This document shows, piece by piece, positions 9,127 to 17,602 of a stretch of DNA of 33,114 bases; the stretch's first letter is position 1, and the number at the start of each line of letters is the position of its first letter. Made by a program: the position numbers and the translations under genes. The notes under the pieces are model-generated. The model saw only the letters and a program-made list of their open reading frames with translations, was not told the origin of the DNA and made no database searches. Location of the stretch: the NCBI GenBank assembly GCA_016281895.1, contig JAEEJM010000038.1:1-33114 (forward strand), written 5' to 3'. The DNA is from Clostridiales bacterium (lineage in GTDB: Bacteria; Bacillota; Clostridia; Oscillospirales; CAG-272).

Positions 9127-10533
9127 TTATTTGTTGAGCGAGACGCAGCGGTTGTAGGCGTCCTTGAAGAGCTGCTTCAGGGAGCTCTCGGTGCTGTCGG
9201 CCGGGGCGGAGATGAAGGCCACGAGGAGCTCGCCGACCTGGTCGCGGGCGTCGGAAGAGCCGACGAAGGCGGGGCTCGTGAAGTAGGAGTTCTCCTGCTC
9301 CATGCAAATCTTGGCGGACAGGGCGGCTATGCCGGTCTTGTCGTAGTTGGCGCCGGAGAGGAACTCCTTATAGGCGTCGAGGGAGAAGGTCGACCTCAGC
9401 ACGGGGACGTAGCCGGAGGTCATGGAGAACTCGGCCTCGAACTCGGGGGAGGTGAGGAGGTATTTCAGGAAGAGCCAGGCGGCGTCGTTGACCGCCTTGT
9501 TCTTCTGCTGGAGCATGCAGACGGACGGGCCCTGCGAGATGACCTTTTTGTTGGAGGCGTCGGCCTGCGGGATCTCCGCTATGCCGACCTCGAAGCTGTA
9601 CGTGCCGTCGTCGTTGGCGGCGGGGCACTGGTAGGTGGCGCCGGCGGAGGAGCCGATGGAGATGTAGGAGTGGATGACCTTGCCCTCTTCGTTGGGTTTG
9701 GTGTTGGTGAACAGGCCGGAGGTGTAGCCCTTATAGATGGCCTGGGTGGTCATCCAGCCTTTCTGGTACCATTCGCGGATCTTCGAGCAGAACTCGTAGT
9801 TCTGATCGTTGTCGAAGAGGAAGCGCTCCTCGACGGTGTCGACGGCGGCGGTGTACGGGGTCTTGAGCTGCTCGGTCATGGTGATGAACCAGTTGGCCTC
9901 GGAGTCGTAGCCGAGCGGGATGCTGGTGGGTTCGATCTCCTTGATCCTGGAGACCACGTACTCCATGGAGGTGGTGTCGCCGGCGCCGGTGCTGAACCAG
10001 TGGTCGGGGACGCTGAGGCCGTTGGCCTCGAAGAAGGTCTTGTTATAATACATGACCTCGGTGGACTTGGAGAAGGGGAGCGTGTACATCTTGGACGTGT
10101 CGCCGAACAGCGTGCCCTCTTCGTAGTAGCCGGGGATGAAGTCGGCGATCTGCTCCGCGGTCAGGCCCACGTCGGGATCGTTGATGTACGTGTTGAGGTC
10201 GACGACCTTCCTGCTGCGCAGATAGGTGGCGACGTGGTCGGGATAGCAGTAGGCCAGCGCGGGCTGTTTGCCGCTCTGGAGCTCCGTAATGACCTGGTCG
10301 CGGACGTCGTCGTAGCCGCCTATGGAGGACTCGACGATGGTGATCTCGGGATGGACCTTGTTGAATTCCGCGATGTACTTCTGCAGCACCGCGCGCAGGT
10401 TGGCGCCCATGGTGTGGTAGAACACCACTTCGATGCCTTCCTTCTGCCCGCCGCAGCCGGCAAGAAGCAGGCAGGGAAGCAGGCAGGGAAGCAGGCAGGC
10501 GACGGCCAGTACGATTGCAAGGACTTTTTTCAT
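9127..10533 (-). CDS. ABC transporter extracellular solute-binding lipoprotein (family 1, UgpB-like)
   Basis: Signal peptide/lipobox LLLAGC; EVVFYHTMGANL...YIAEFNKVHPEITIV, YTLPFSKSTEVMYYNKTFFEANGL; adjacent to two permeases and an ATPase. Confidence 0.9.
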   Translation of the reverse strand: MKKVLAIVLAVACLLPCLLPCLLLAGCGGQKEGIEVVFYHTMGANLRAVLQKYIAEFNKVHPEITIVESSIGGYDDVRDQVITELQSGKQPALAYCYPDHVATYLRSRKVVDLNTYINDPDVGLTAEQIADFIPGYYEEGTLFGDTSKMYTLPFSKSTEVMYYNKTFFEANGLSVPDHWFSTGAGDTTSMEYVVSRIKEIEPTSIPLGYDSEANWFITMTEQLKTPYTAAVDTVEERFLFDNDQNYEFCSKIREWYQKGWMTTQAIYKGYTSGLFTNTKPNEEGKVIHSYISIGSSAGATYQCPAANDDGTYSFEVGIAEIPQADASNKKVISQGPSVCMLQQKNKAVNDAAWLFLKYLLTSPEFEAEFSMTSGYVPVLRSTFSLDAYKEFLSGANYDKTGIAALSAKICMEQENSYFTSPAFVGSSDARDQVGELLVAFISAPADSTESSLKQLFKDAYNRCVSLNK

Positions 10534-10563
10534 GTGTTTTCTCCTCTTATGCCGAAATGTGAT

Positions 10564-11490
10564 TCAACCTTTGATTCCGCTCCTCGACACCCCGCGCATG
10601 ATGTATTTGCGCAGGAACACGAAGACGAGGAAGAGGGGGATGGAGACGATGAAGACCGCGGCCATCTGGGCCGGGTAGTTCGTCTCGTTGGTCTCGGTCA
10701 CGAAGCTTGCGCCCCGCAGACCGTTCGTGATGAGCTTGTGCGCGTCGTCGTTGGCGACCAGGCGCGGCCAGATGTAAGAGTTCCAGGCGCCCATCATCTT
10801 GAGGATGGTGATGGTGATGACCGTCGACACCGAGAGGGGGAGCATCACCTTCCAGAGGTACTTGAAATCGCTCGTGCCGTCCACCTTTGCCGCCAGGTAC
10901 AGCTCGTTGGGGATCTGGAGGAAGGTCTGGCGCAGCAGGTAGATGTAGTACACGCTGACCAGCATGGGCACTATCAGGACGGCGAACGTGTTCGTGATGT
11001 CCAGCCAGGAGACCGCCTCGTCGAAGAAGGGGAGCTTGCCGGCCACGGTGAGGTAGTTGGTTATGGTATAGAGCTCGCCCGGCACCATCATGGTGGCCAT
11101 GAGAAGGCCGAACAGGGCGTTCTTGCCCTTGAACTCGAGCCTCGAAAAGGCGAAGGCCGAGAGGACGGTGACTATGAGCGAGAGCACGGTGGACACGACG
11201 CCGACGTAAAGCGTGTGTAGGAAGAGGTCGACGAGGCTGGCCTTCTCGAACGCGGTGCCGAAGTTCTCGAACACGATGGTGCGGGGCCAGAGGGTGGGGA
11301 CGTTCTCGCGGTACTCGTCGAAGGTCTTCAGCGATGAGATGACCATCCAGTAGAACGGGAAGATCACGATGACCGCCATGACGAACAGGAAGACGTAAGT
11401 CACCGTGAGCCGCACCGCGTTGGACGCGGTCTGCGCCCGCCTGGAGGAGGCTATGTCGATAGCCTTGGCGTTTTTAACTGCAGCTGCCAT
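10564..11490 (-). CDS. ABC carbohydrate-type permease, MalG/UgpE-like
   Basis: Multiple TM segments; EAA-loop-like NELYLAAKVDGTSDFKYLWKVMLPLS. Confidence 0.9.
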   Translation of the reverse strand: MAAAVKNAKAIDIASSRRAQTASNAVRLTVTYVFLFVMAVIVIFPFYWMVISSLKTFDEYRENVPTLWPRTIVFENFGTAFEKASLVDLFLHTLYVGVVSTVLSLIVTVLSAFAFSRLEFKGKNALFGLLMATMMVPGELYTITNYLTVAGKLPFFDEAVSWLDITNTFAVLIVPMLVSVYYIYLLRQTFLQIPNELYLAAKVDGTSDFKYLWKVMLPLSVSTVITITILKMMGAWNSYIWPRLVANDDAHKLITNGLRGASFVTETNETNYPAQMAAVFIVSIPLFLVFVFLRKYIMRGVSRSGIKG

Positions 11491-11498
11491 GGCTCACC

Positions 11499-12428
11499 TC
11501 AGTAATGAACTTTCTTCTTGCTCACGTAGCCGTTTATGGCGGTCACGACAAGAATGATGCCGAACAGGATCAGCGAGGCCGCGGAGGCGTTGCCGAGGTT
11601 GCTCTTGGGAAGCATGTTGTAAACGTAGCCGACGATGGTGTTCATCTGGCCCGAGGAGCCCGCGGGCCCCATGGATTCGCCGAAGATGCCCACGATGCTG
11701 GAGTACTCTTTGAAGCCGCCTATGAAAGAGGTGATGACGACGTAGGCGAGCATCGGGGAGACCAGCGGCACGGTTATCCTGAAGAAGGTGCGGGTCTTGG
11801 AGGTGGCGTCGATCTTGGCCGCCTCGTAATACTGCTTGTTGACGTTCTGCAGGCCGCCAAGCAGCACCAGGATCTTGAAGGGAAGGGCGTGCCATACGAT
11901 GTATGTGCAGACCACGAACATGTTGGCGCCCCAGCTGGATCCGGTGTTGACGAAGTTGATCGGCTCGGCCCCGAACAGACCTATGATGTTGTTGATGATG
12001 CCGTAGGTCTGGACGAGGTCGCCCACGCCGACCTGCGTGAACATCGCGTTGAACACCATGCCGATGGCGATGGAGTTCGTCACGTACGGCAGGAAGAATA
12101 CGGTCTGGAAGACCTTCTGAAGGGGCTTTATGGAGTTGAGGGCGACCGCTATGAGCAGCGCCAGTACCGTCGAGATCGGAACGGTGAGCACGCAGAGCAG
12201 CACCGTGTTGCGCAGATAGAGCTTGAAGTCGACGTTGTTGATGACGGTCCTGAAGTTCTCGACGCCGAAGGTGAACTTTTCGCCGCCTATGATGGCCAGT
12301 CCGTTGTAGCCGTTCAGGAAGGCCATGCGGAAGGTGTTGATCAGCGGATAGAACGAGAAGATCAGGAGCAGTATCACGGCGGGCAGCAGATACAGCCACG
12401 CCTTTGGATTGTTTCTCTTGTCTGTCAT
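11499..12428 (-). CDS. ABC carbohydrate-type permease, MalF/UgpA-like
   Basis: Multiple TM segments; EAA-loop-like YYEAAKIDATSKTRTFFRITVPLV. Confidence 0.9.
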   Translation of the reverse strand: MTDKRNNPKAWLYLLPAVILLLIFSFYPLINTFRMAFLNGYNGLAIIGGEKFTFGVENFRTVINNVDFKLYLRNTVLLCVLTVPISTVLALLIAVALNSIKPLQKVFQTVFFLPYVTNSIAIGMVFNAMFTQVGVGDLVQTYGIINNIIGLFGAEPINFVNTGSSWGANMFVVCTYIVWHALPFKILVLLGGLQNVNKQYYEAAKIDATSKTRTFFRITVPLVSPMLAYVVITSFIGGFKEYSSIVGIFGESMGPAGSSGQMNTIVGYVYNMLPKSNLGNASAASLILFGIILVVTAINGYVSKKKVHY

Positions 12429-12435
12429 GGCGGCC

Positions 12436-13530
12436 TCAGAACATGATCCTGCGCTCGGTGGTCCTGTCGAAGACGAACACCTTGTTCTTCTTCAGGTTGA
12501 AGCGCACCGGGGCGTCGGCGCCCGCGGCGATCCTGACGTCCGAGTCGACGATGGCCCTGACGGTCGGCTTCTGGCAGGCGGGGTTCGAGAACACGACGGA
12601 GCAGTCGCGGCCCATGACCTCGATGTTGACGAGTTTTCCTCCGATGACGCCGTCCCCGGCCGGGACGAAGCCCTCGGGCCTGATGCCGACAACGACCTCG
12701 CGGTCGGCCTCGCCGGGCATCTCGAAGAGGCGGTCGCCGCCGACGCACAGAAAGCCGCCGGTCACGGACGCGTCAAAGACGTTGATGGGGGGCGTGCCGA
12801 GGAACTTGGCCACGAAGAGGTTCTCTGGGTCGTCGTACACGCGCTGGGGCTCGCCGATCTGCTGGACGACGCCCTCCTTCATGACGACGATCATATCGGA
12901 GATGCTCATGGCCTCCTCCTGGTCGTGCGTTACGAAGACGGTCGTCACTCCGGTCTCGCGCTGGATCCTCTTGATCTCCTCGCGGGTCTGGAGGCGCAGG
13001 CGGGCGTCGAGGTTCGACAGAGGCTCGTCGAGGAGCAGCACGCGGGGGGCCTTTACCAGGGCCCTGGCTATGGCGACGCGCTGCTGCTGGCCGCCGGAGA
13101 GCTCGCTGGGCTTTCTCTCCATGAGCTCGTCGATCTGGACCAGCCTTGCGGCCTCGGTGGCGCGCGAGAGCATCTCCTCCTTGGAAAGCTTGTCCGGGCC
13201 CTTCAGGTTCTGAAGGGGGAAGAGGATGTTCTGCCTGACGGTAAGATGCGGATAGAGGGCGTAGTTCTGGAACACGAGACCTACGCCGCGGTGCTCGGGC
13301 TCGAGCCCGGTCACGTCGCTGTCTCCGAAGAAGATCTTTCCGGACGTGGGCTTCTGAAGGCCGCAGATCATGTAGAGGGTGGTGCTCTTTCCGCAGCCGG
13401 AGGGGCCGAGCAGGCCGATCAGCTTGCCGTCCGGGATCTCGAAGTCGAGATCGCTGACCGCGACCACGGTCTCCCCCTTCTTGTTTCTGCTGGGGAAGGT
13501 CTTCGTAAGGTTCTGCAATACGATTTTCAT
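12436..13530 (-). CDS. ABC transporter ATP-binding protein, UgpC/MsmK/MalK-like
   Basis: Walker A GPSGCGKST, signature LSGGQQQR, Walker B VLLLDEPLSNLD, H-loop VTHDQEEA, C-terminal regulatory extension. Confidence 0.95.
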   Translation of the reverse strand: MKIVLQNLTKTFPSRNKKGETVVAVSDLDFEIPDGKLIGLLGPSGCGKSTTLYMICGLQKPTSGKIFFGDSDVTGLEPEHRGVGLVFQNYALYPHLTVRQNILFPLQNLKGPDKLSKEEMLSRATEAARLVQIDELMERKPSELSGGQQQRVAIARALVKAPRVLLLDEPLSNLDARLRLQTREEIKRIQRETGVTTVFVTHDQEEAMSISDMIVVMKEGVVQQIGEPQRVYDDPENLFVAKFLGTPPINVFDASVTGGFLCVGGDRLFEMPGEADREVVVGIRPEGFVPAGDGVIGGKLVNIEVMGRDCSVVFSNPACQKPTVRAIVDSDVRIAAGADAPVRFNLKKNKVFVFDRTTERRIMF

Positions 13531-13569
13531 AGAGCCTCCTGCACTGAGTGCTTTTATGTCAGATTTGAA

Positions 13570-14331
13570 TCATTCCGTCCTGCAGGCGCCGTCCCCGTCC
13601 GCCCTGTGTGAGGCTATGTACGCGTCGCGCGCCTCCGCGTCGGGGAAGATGAGCTGGCTGTCCCAGTCGACCACGGCCGTTCCCGCCAGCACGTCGTGGA
13701 GCGGCCTCCTCTCGTAAGTGACGGCTATGCTCACGGCCTCGGCGGCGAGAAACAGGCCGAGGGCGGCAAGGCCGAAGACGCCGGTGACGCCCGTGACCGC
13801 AGAGAAGAGCAGCATTGCGGGCAGCAGCAGTTCCATGACGCCCTTGCCGACCACGTTGCGGGCGATCAGTACGGCTGGAGTTACGCGGGTGAAGCCGAGC
13901 CTCATGACCCCGAGGCCGAACAGGCGCTTGCCCAGCGTGCGGCCGTCGCCGAGGGCGAGGGGCACCGCAAAGCCGAGCACCGCTGCCGAGATGATGATGC
14001 CGCCGGCAAAGATCGCGAAGACGGACTTGTAGTACGACATGGCGGCGGCGTTTGCGTCGGGGTCGGCGTTGGCGGCGTCGACCGCGGCCCGGTAGTGGTC
14101 TTTCTCCTCCTGCCCGAGGGCCGCGTACTGCTCCTCCGTGAGGTCGAAGGTCACGCCGTATTCAGCCTCGTAGCCGGCAATTATCCGCCCGTACTCCTCC
14201 ATGAACCGGTCCGTGTTGAACACCGCGGACAGCAGAAGGTAGACCCCCGCCGTCAGTATGGAGGCCGCGATGAGGTCGGCCAGGAAGGCGAAGAGGCGCT
14301 TCGCGTACGAGGCCTTCTGAAGGTCAATCAT
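13570..14331 (-). CDS. RDD family membrane protein
   Basis: N-terminal KRLFAFLADLIAASIL (R..D pattern), GRTLGKRLFGLGVM, several TM segments. Confidence 0.8.
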   Translation of the reverse strand: MIDLQKASYAKRLFAFLADLIAASILTAGVYLLLSAVFNTDRFMEEYGRIIAGYEAEYGVTFDLTEEQYAALGQEEKDHYRAAVDAANADPDANAAAMSYYKSVFAIFAGGIIISAAVLGFAVPLALGDGRTLGKRLFGLGVMRLGFTRVTPAVLIARNVVGKGVMELLLPAMLLFSAVTGVTGVFGLAALGLFLAAEAVSIAVTYERRPLHDVLAGTAVVDWDSQLIFPDAEARDAYIASHRADGDGACRTE

Positions 14332-14475
14332 GTCTCACCCGAAGAAAAAGCGCCCGTGCGGGGAAACGGCGGGAGAGGAAGAGGAATAGCGGCTTATGCG
14401 CTTCAAAAAAAGCACCTCCGTCCCGTGTTCCGCGCTCGGAGCGCAGAGAAATCCGGCTCTGCCGGCATCTAACTT

Positions 14476-14504
14476 ATTATACTATCCGCATGTTTGTTTG
14501 TCAA
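14476..14504 (-). promoter_or_regulatory. Consensus sigma70/SigA-type promoter for the RDD-ABC-nuclease operon
   Basis: On the minus strand: TTGACA-17 nt-TATAAT (exact consensus at both boxes), about 140 nt upstream of the RDD start codon. Confidence 0.85.
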
Positions 14505-14630
14505 TGGATTTCAACACGGACAATAATAGCGAAAGTGTTGTTTTTTTATAAATAAAATGTGTATGAAACGGCCTCCGAGCGGGCATGAAACAGCCTCCGC
14601 GGCGGATCCCCCGGGCGGAAAAAAAGAATG

Positions 14631-14657
14631 CCGGGGGATCCTCTGCGGATCCCCCGG
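14631..14657 (-). terminator. Probable terminator of the small Cys-rich gene
   Basis: Perfect 11-bp stem CCGGGGGATCC/GGATCCCCCGG, then CATTC and a T7 tract on the minus strand. Confidence 0.65.
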
Positions 14658-14678
14658 GACCGGAAAAGCTGCCGGGAT

Positions 14679-14930
14679 TCAGGCCTCGGCCGGAGCCTCG
14701 TCGCCTTCGACCTCGACTTCGACTTCCTCGTCTTTTGCGCCGTCAAGTTCGTCGTCGCAGCAGGAGTCGTCAAAATCCTCGCTCTTGCAGATGCAGCAGC
14801 AGATGCCTTTCTTCTTGCAGTAGAGATAAGCGGCATATCCTGCAGCGGCTACTGCCGCGATAATGGAAAGGGTGATGGCTACGATCTTCACGTAGTTGGG
14901 CTTTTCGGGCTCTTTTCTGAACAGAAACAT
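14679..14930 (-). CDS. Small single-TM protein with a Cys-rich juxtamembrane cluster and acidic tail
   Basis: AAGGAGG-type RBS; TM followed by CKKKGICCCICKSEDFDDSCCDDELD and EEVEVEVEGDEAPAEA. Confidence 0.7.
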   Translation of the reverse strand: MFLFRKEPEKPNYVKIVAITLSIIAAVAAAGYAAYLYCKKKGICCCICKSEDFDDSCCDDELDGAKDEEVEVEVEGDEAPAEA

Positions 14931-15023
14931 CTGATTGTACCTCCTTGTCTTTGTCGTTGCATATCTAGTATACCATATTTTTCCGTTTTTTCAACAACAT
15001 TTTCGAAAAAGCCCCTTTTTTTG

Positions 15024-15052
15024 TTGAAAATTGCTCCGAAATAAGATACAAT
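15024..15052 (+). promoter_or_regulatory. Promoter for prmC
   Basis: TTGAAA-17 nt-TACAAT upstream of 15113. Confidence 0.6.
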
Positions 15053-15112
15053 TATACAAAATTCGGAGGCGGGGATCGGGCGGCGCGTGCCTGCCGCGGA
15101 ACGGGGGAAGGC

Positions 15113-15931
15113 GTGACTTACAGCGAGATCGTCAGAAGGCTCGGAGCGGCCGGCGCCGAAAGCCCCCGCTACGAGGCCTCCGTCCTTGTCGAAAGGTTTG
15201 CAGGCATCCCGCCGCACGAGCTGCTCTACAGGCCGGACGACGACATCCCGTCGCCCGAGCTCGAGGCCGCCGTTTCGCGACGCGTCTCGCGCGAGCCGCT
15301 GCAGTACATCACCGGCACGGCCGGCTTTTACGGGCTCGAGTTCTCCGTGAGTCCGGACTGCCTGTGCCCGAGGCCCGACACCGAGACGCTGGTCTCGGCC
15401 GCCGTCGCCGAGCTCCCCGCGGGCTGCCGCTTCGCGGACATAGGAACGGGCAGCGGCTGCGTTGCCGTGTCGGTGCTCAAGGCCAGGCCGGATCTGCGCG
15501 CGGTGTGCGCCGACATAAGCGCCGGGGCGCTCGCCGTCGCGGGTGAGAACGCCCGGAGGCTCGGCGTGGCCGAAAGGGCGGAGTTCGTCGCCGCCGACGC
15601 GCTGAGCCCGGATCTGTTCCGGATCACCGGACCTGTCGGGGCGGTCGTCTCGAACCCGCCTTACATTCCGTCCGGGGACATCGGCGGGCTGCAGCCCGAG
15701 GTGCTCCGCGAGCCGAGGATCGCCCTCGACGGCGGGGAGGACGGACTCCTGTTCTACAGGGCCGTCGCCGCTTCGGCCGCCGGGGCCGGCACGGAGCTGC
15801 TGCTGTTCGAGACCGGATGCGGCATGGCGGGGGACGTTGCCGCCGTCGCCGCGGAACACGGATATTCGGCCGAGACGCGCACGGACCTTTCCGGCAGGGA
15901 GAGGGTCGTGCTGCTGAGACTACGGAGGTGA
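15113..15931 (+). CDS. prmC: Peptide chain release factor N5-glutamine methyltransferase
   Basis: GTG start; RPDTETLV, DIGTGSGCVAVS, SNPPYIPS motifs typical of PrmC/HemK. Confidence 0.93.
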   Translation: MTYSEIVRRLGAAGAESPRYEASVLVERFAGIPPHELLYRPDDDIPSPELEAAVSRRVSREPLQYITGTAGFYGLEFSVSPDCLCPRPDTETLVSAAVAELPAGCRFADIGTGSGCVAVSVLKARPDLRAVCADISAGALAVAGENARRLGVAERAEFVAADALSPDLFRITGPVGAVVSNPPYIPSGDIGGLQPEVLREPRIALDGGEDGLLFYRAVAASAAGAGTELLLFETGCGMAGDVAAVAAEHGYSAETRTDLSGRERVVLLRLRR

Positions 15932-15935
15932 AGAG

Positions 15936-17522
15936 ATGAAGATCGAGATATACGACGCGACTCTCAGGGAGGGCTCTCAGACGGCCGGAGTCGTCTTTTC
16001 GGAGTATGAAAAACTGAAGGTGATAGCCGACCTTCGCGCCCTGGGCATAGCCTGCATCGAGGCGGGTTATTACGCCGCCAACACCTGCGCGGCTCTCGAG
16101 GAGCTCGCCGCCAAGGCCGGCGCTGGGGAGGGAGATGAGGCTCCGCTGTCTGTGCTCGTGCGGACCAGGCGCCCGGGGATCCGGGCCTGCGACGACCCCG
16201 TCCTCGTCTCGCTGGCCGGGGGGAGATACTCCCGCGTGGCCGTAGTGGGCAAGGCCCTGCTGTCCCAGGTGACGGAGGTCCTCGGCACCGACGCCGCCGA
16301 GAATCTGGCCATGATAAGAGACACTGTCGGCTACCTCAAGGCCGCCGGAAAGAGCGTCATCTTCGACGCCGAGCACTTCTTCGACGGGCTGGCCGAGGAT
16401 CCCGATTACGCGCTGGCGACCGTCCGGGCCGCCGCCGAGGCCGGAGCAGAGACGGCCGTCCTGTGCGACACGAACGGCGGCATGCTTCCCGAAGCGCTTG
16501 CCGGGGCCGTCGCCCAGACCGCAAAGGCCTTTCCGGGCCTGAGGATCGGCATCCATACGCACAACGACATAGGCATGGCCGACGCCTGCGCCGTCGCCGC
16601 CGTCGGAGCGGGGGCGGAGCACGTCCAGTGCACCGTCGCCGGCATCGGCGAGCGCTGCGGAAACGCCGACCTCTTCACGGTCATACCCGTGCTTCAGGTC
16701 AAACTCGAACACGACTGCATACCGGCCGGCAGGGTGGCCATGCTCACCCGCACGGCCAGGCACATCTGCCAGACCGCCAACCTCGGCTTCGACGAGAGCG
16801 AGCCCTTCGTCGGAGGCCACGCCTTCCTTCACAAGGCCGGTCTGCACATAGACGCCGTCCGCAAGAATCCGTCCTCTTTCGAGCATATGGATCCCGCCGT
16901 GACCGGCAACCGGCGAAGCATCGTAGTCAGCGAGCTGTCCGGCCGCGCCGCCGTGGCCGACCTGCTCGAAAAGAACGGGTACGAGATAGGCAAGGACTCG
17001 CCCGAGACCAGGAAGATCATGGAGGCCCTTATGAAGGCCGAGGCCGGGGGCTGTCAGTACGACAACTCGGAGGCGTCGCTGCGGCTGTTAGCCGGCTATG
17101 CCCTCGGGCTGTACGAGAAGCCCTTCCGCATCCTGGACTACAAGCTGAGCTTCAGCGCCGAGGCCGCCCCGGAGCGCCGCTGGACGGCTATCGTAAAGGC
17201 CGAGGCGGGCGGGGAGGAGCAGCTTCGCGTCGGCGAGGGAGACGGCCCCGTGAACGCGCTTGACATCGCGGCCCATCTGGCTCTCAAGCACCGCTTCCCC
17301 TGCATCGCACCCGTGAAGATGATAGACATAAAGGCAAGGATCGACTCGAACGACGCGGCGGCCTCTGCGTCCATCGTCCGCGTTTATGTCGAGTACGGAG
17401 ACGGCACTGACGTATGGCGCACCATGGGGGCCTCGACGGACATTATCGCCGCCAGCTGGCAGGCGCTCGTAGACGCGTACGAGTACTGCATCCTCCTGCG
17501 GGAGGGCCGGGTGCGCGACTAG
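15936..17522 (+). CDS. cimA: (R)-citramalate synthase-like protein of the alpha-IPM synthase/homocitrate synthase family
   Basis: IYDATLREGSQ, GIHTHNDIGMADA, VQCTVAGIGERCGNADL and C-terminal LeuA-type allosteric region; length and order match CimA-type enzymes. Confidence 0.85.
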   Translation: MKIEIYDATLREGSQTAGVVFSEYEKLKVIADLRALGIACIEAGYYAANTCAALEELAAKAGAGEGDEAPLSVLVRTRRPGIRACDDPVLVSLAGGRYSRVAVVGKALLSQVTEVLGTDAAENLAMIRDTVGYLKAAGKSVIFDAEHFFDGLAEDPDYALATVRAAAEAGAETAVLCDTNGGMLPEALAGAVAQTAKAFPGLRIGIHTHNDIGMADACAVAAVGAGAEHVQCTVAGIGERCGNADLFTVIPVLQVKLEHDCIPAGRVAMLTRTARHICQTANLGFDESEPFVGGHAFLHKAGLHIDAVRKNPSSFEHMDPAVTGNRRSIVVSELSGRAAVADLLEKNGYEIGKDSPETRKIMEALMKAEAGGCQYDNSEASLRLLAGYALGLYEKPFRILDYKLSFSAEAAPERRWTAIVKAEAGGEEQLRVGEGDGPVNALDIAAHLALKHRFPCIAPVKMIDIKARIDSNDAAASASIVRVYVEYGDGTDVWRTMGASTDIIAASWQALVDAYEYCILLREGRVRD

Positions 17523-17560
17523 TCCCGTCCTTCCGCGAATGCTTTTTTCTCCGATTCCTA

Positions 17561-17589
17561 TTGAAATCCGGCCGGATATGTGATATAAT
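17561..17589 (+). promoter_or_regulatory. Promoter for tRNA-Arg
   Basis: TTGAAA-17 nt-TATAAT, 14 nt before the tRNA 5' end. Confidence 0.8.
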
Positions 17590-17602
17590 ACCGGCTGTGA
17601 AA

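Noticed and set aside
9115-11220. 701-aa + strand ORF
   Set aside because: Antisense to the solute-binding protein and permease genes; composition is GC-skewed low complexity with no recognisable domain. Long antisense ORFs are expected at this GC content.
12404-13611. 269-aa and 400-aa + strand ORFs across the ABC ATPase
   Set aside because: Antisense to an ATPase with all canonical motifs.
15624-16886. 420-aa minus-strand ORF (also 14888..15859)
   Set aside because: Antisense to prmC and cimA.
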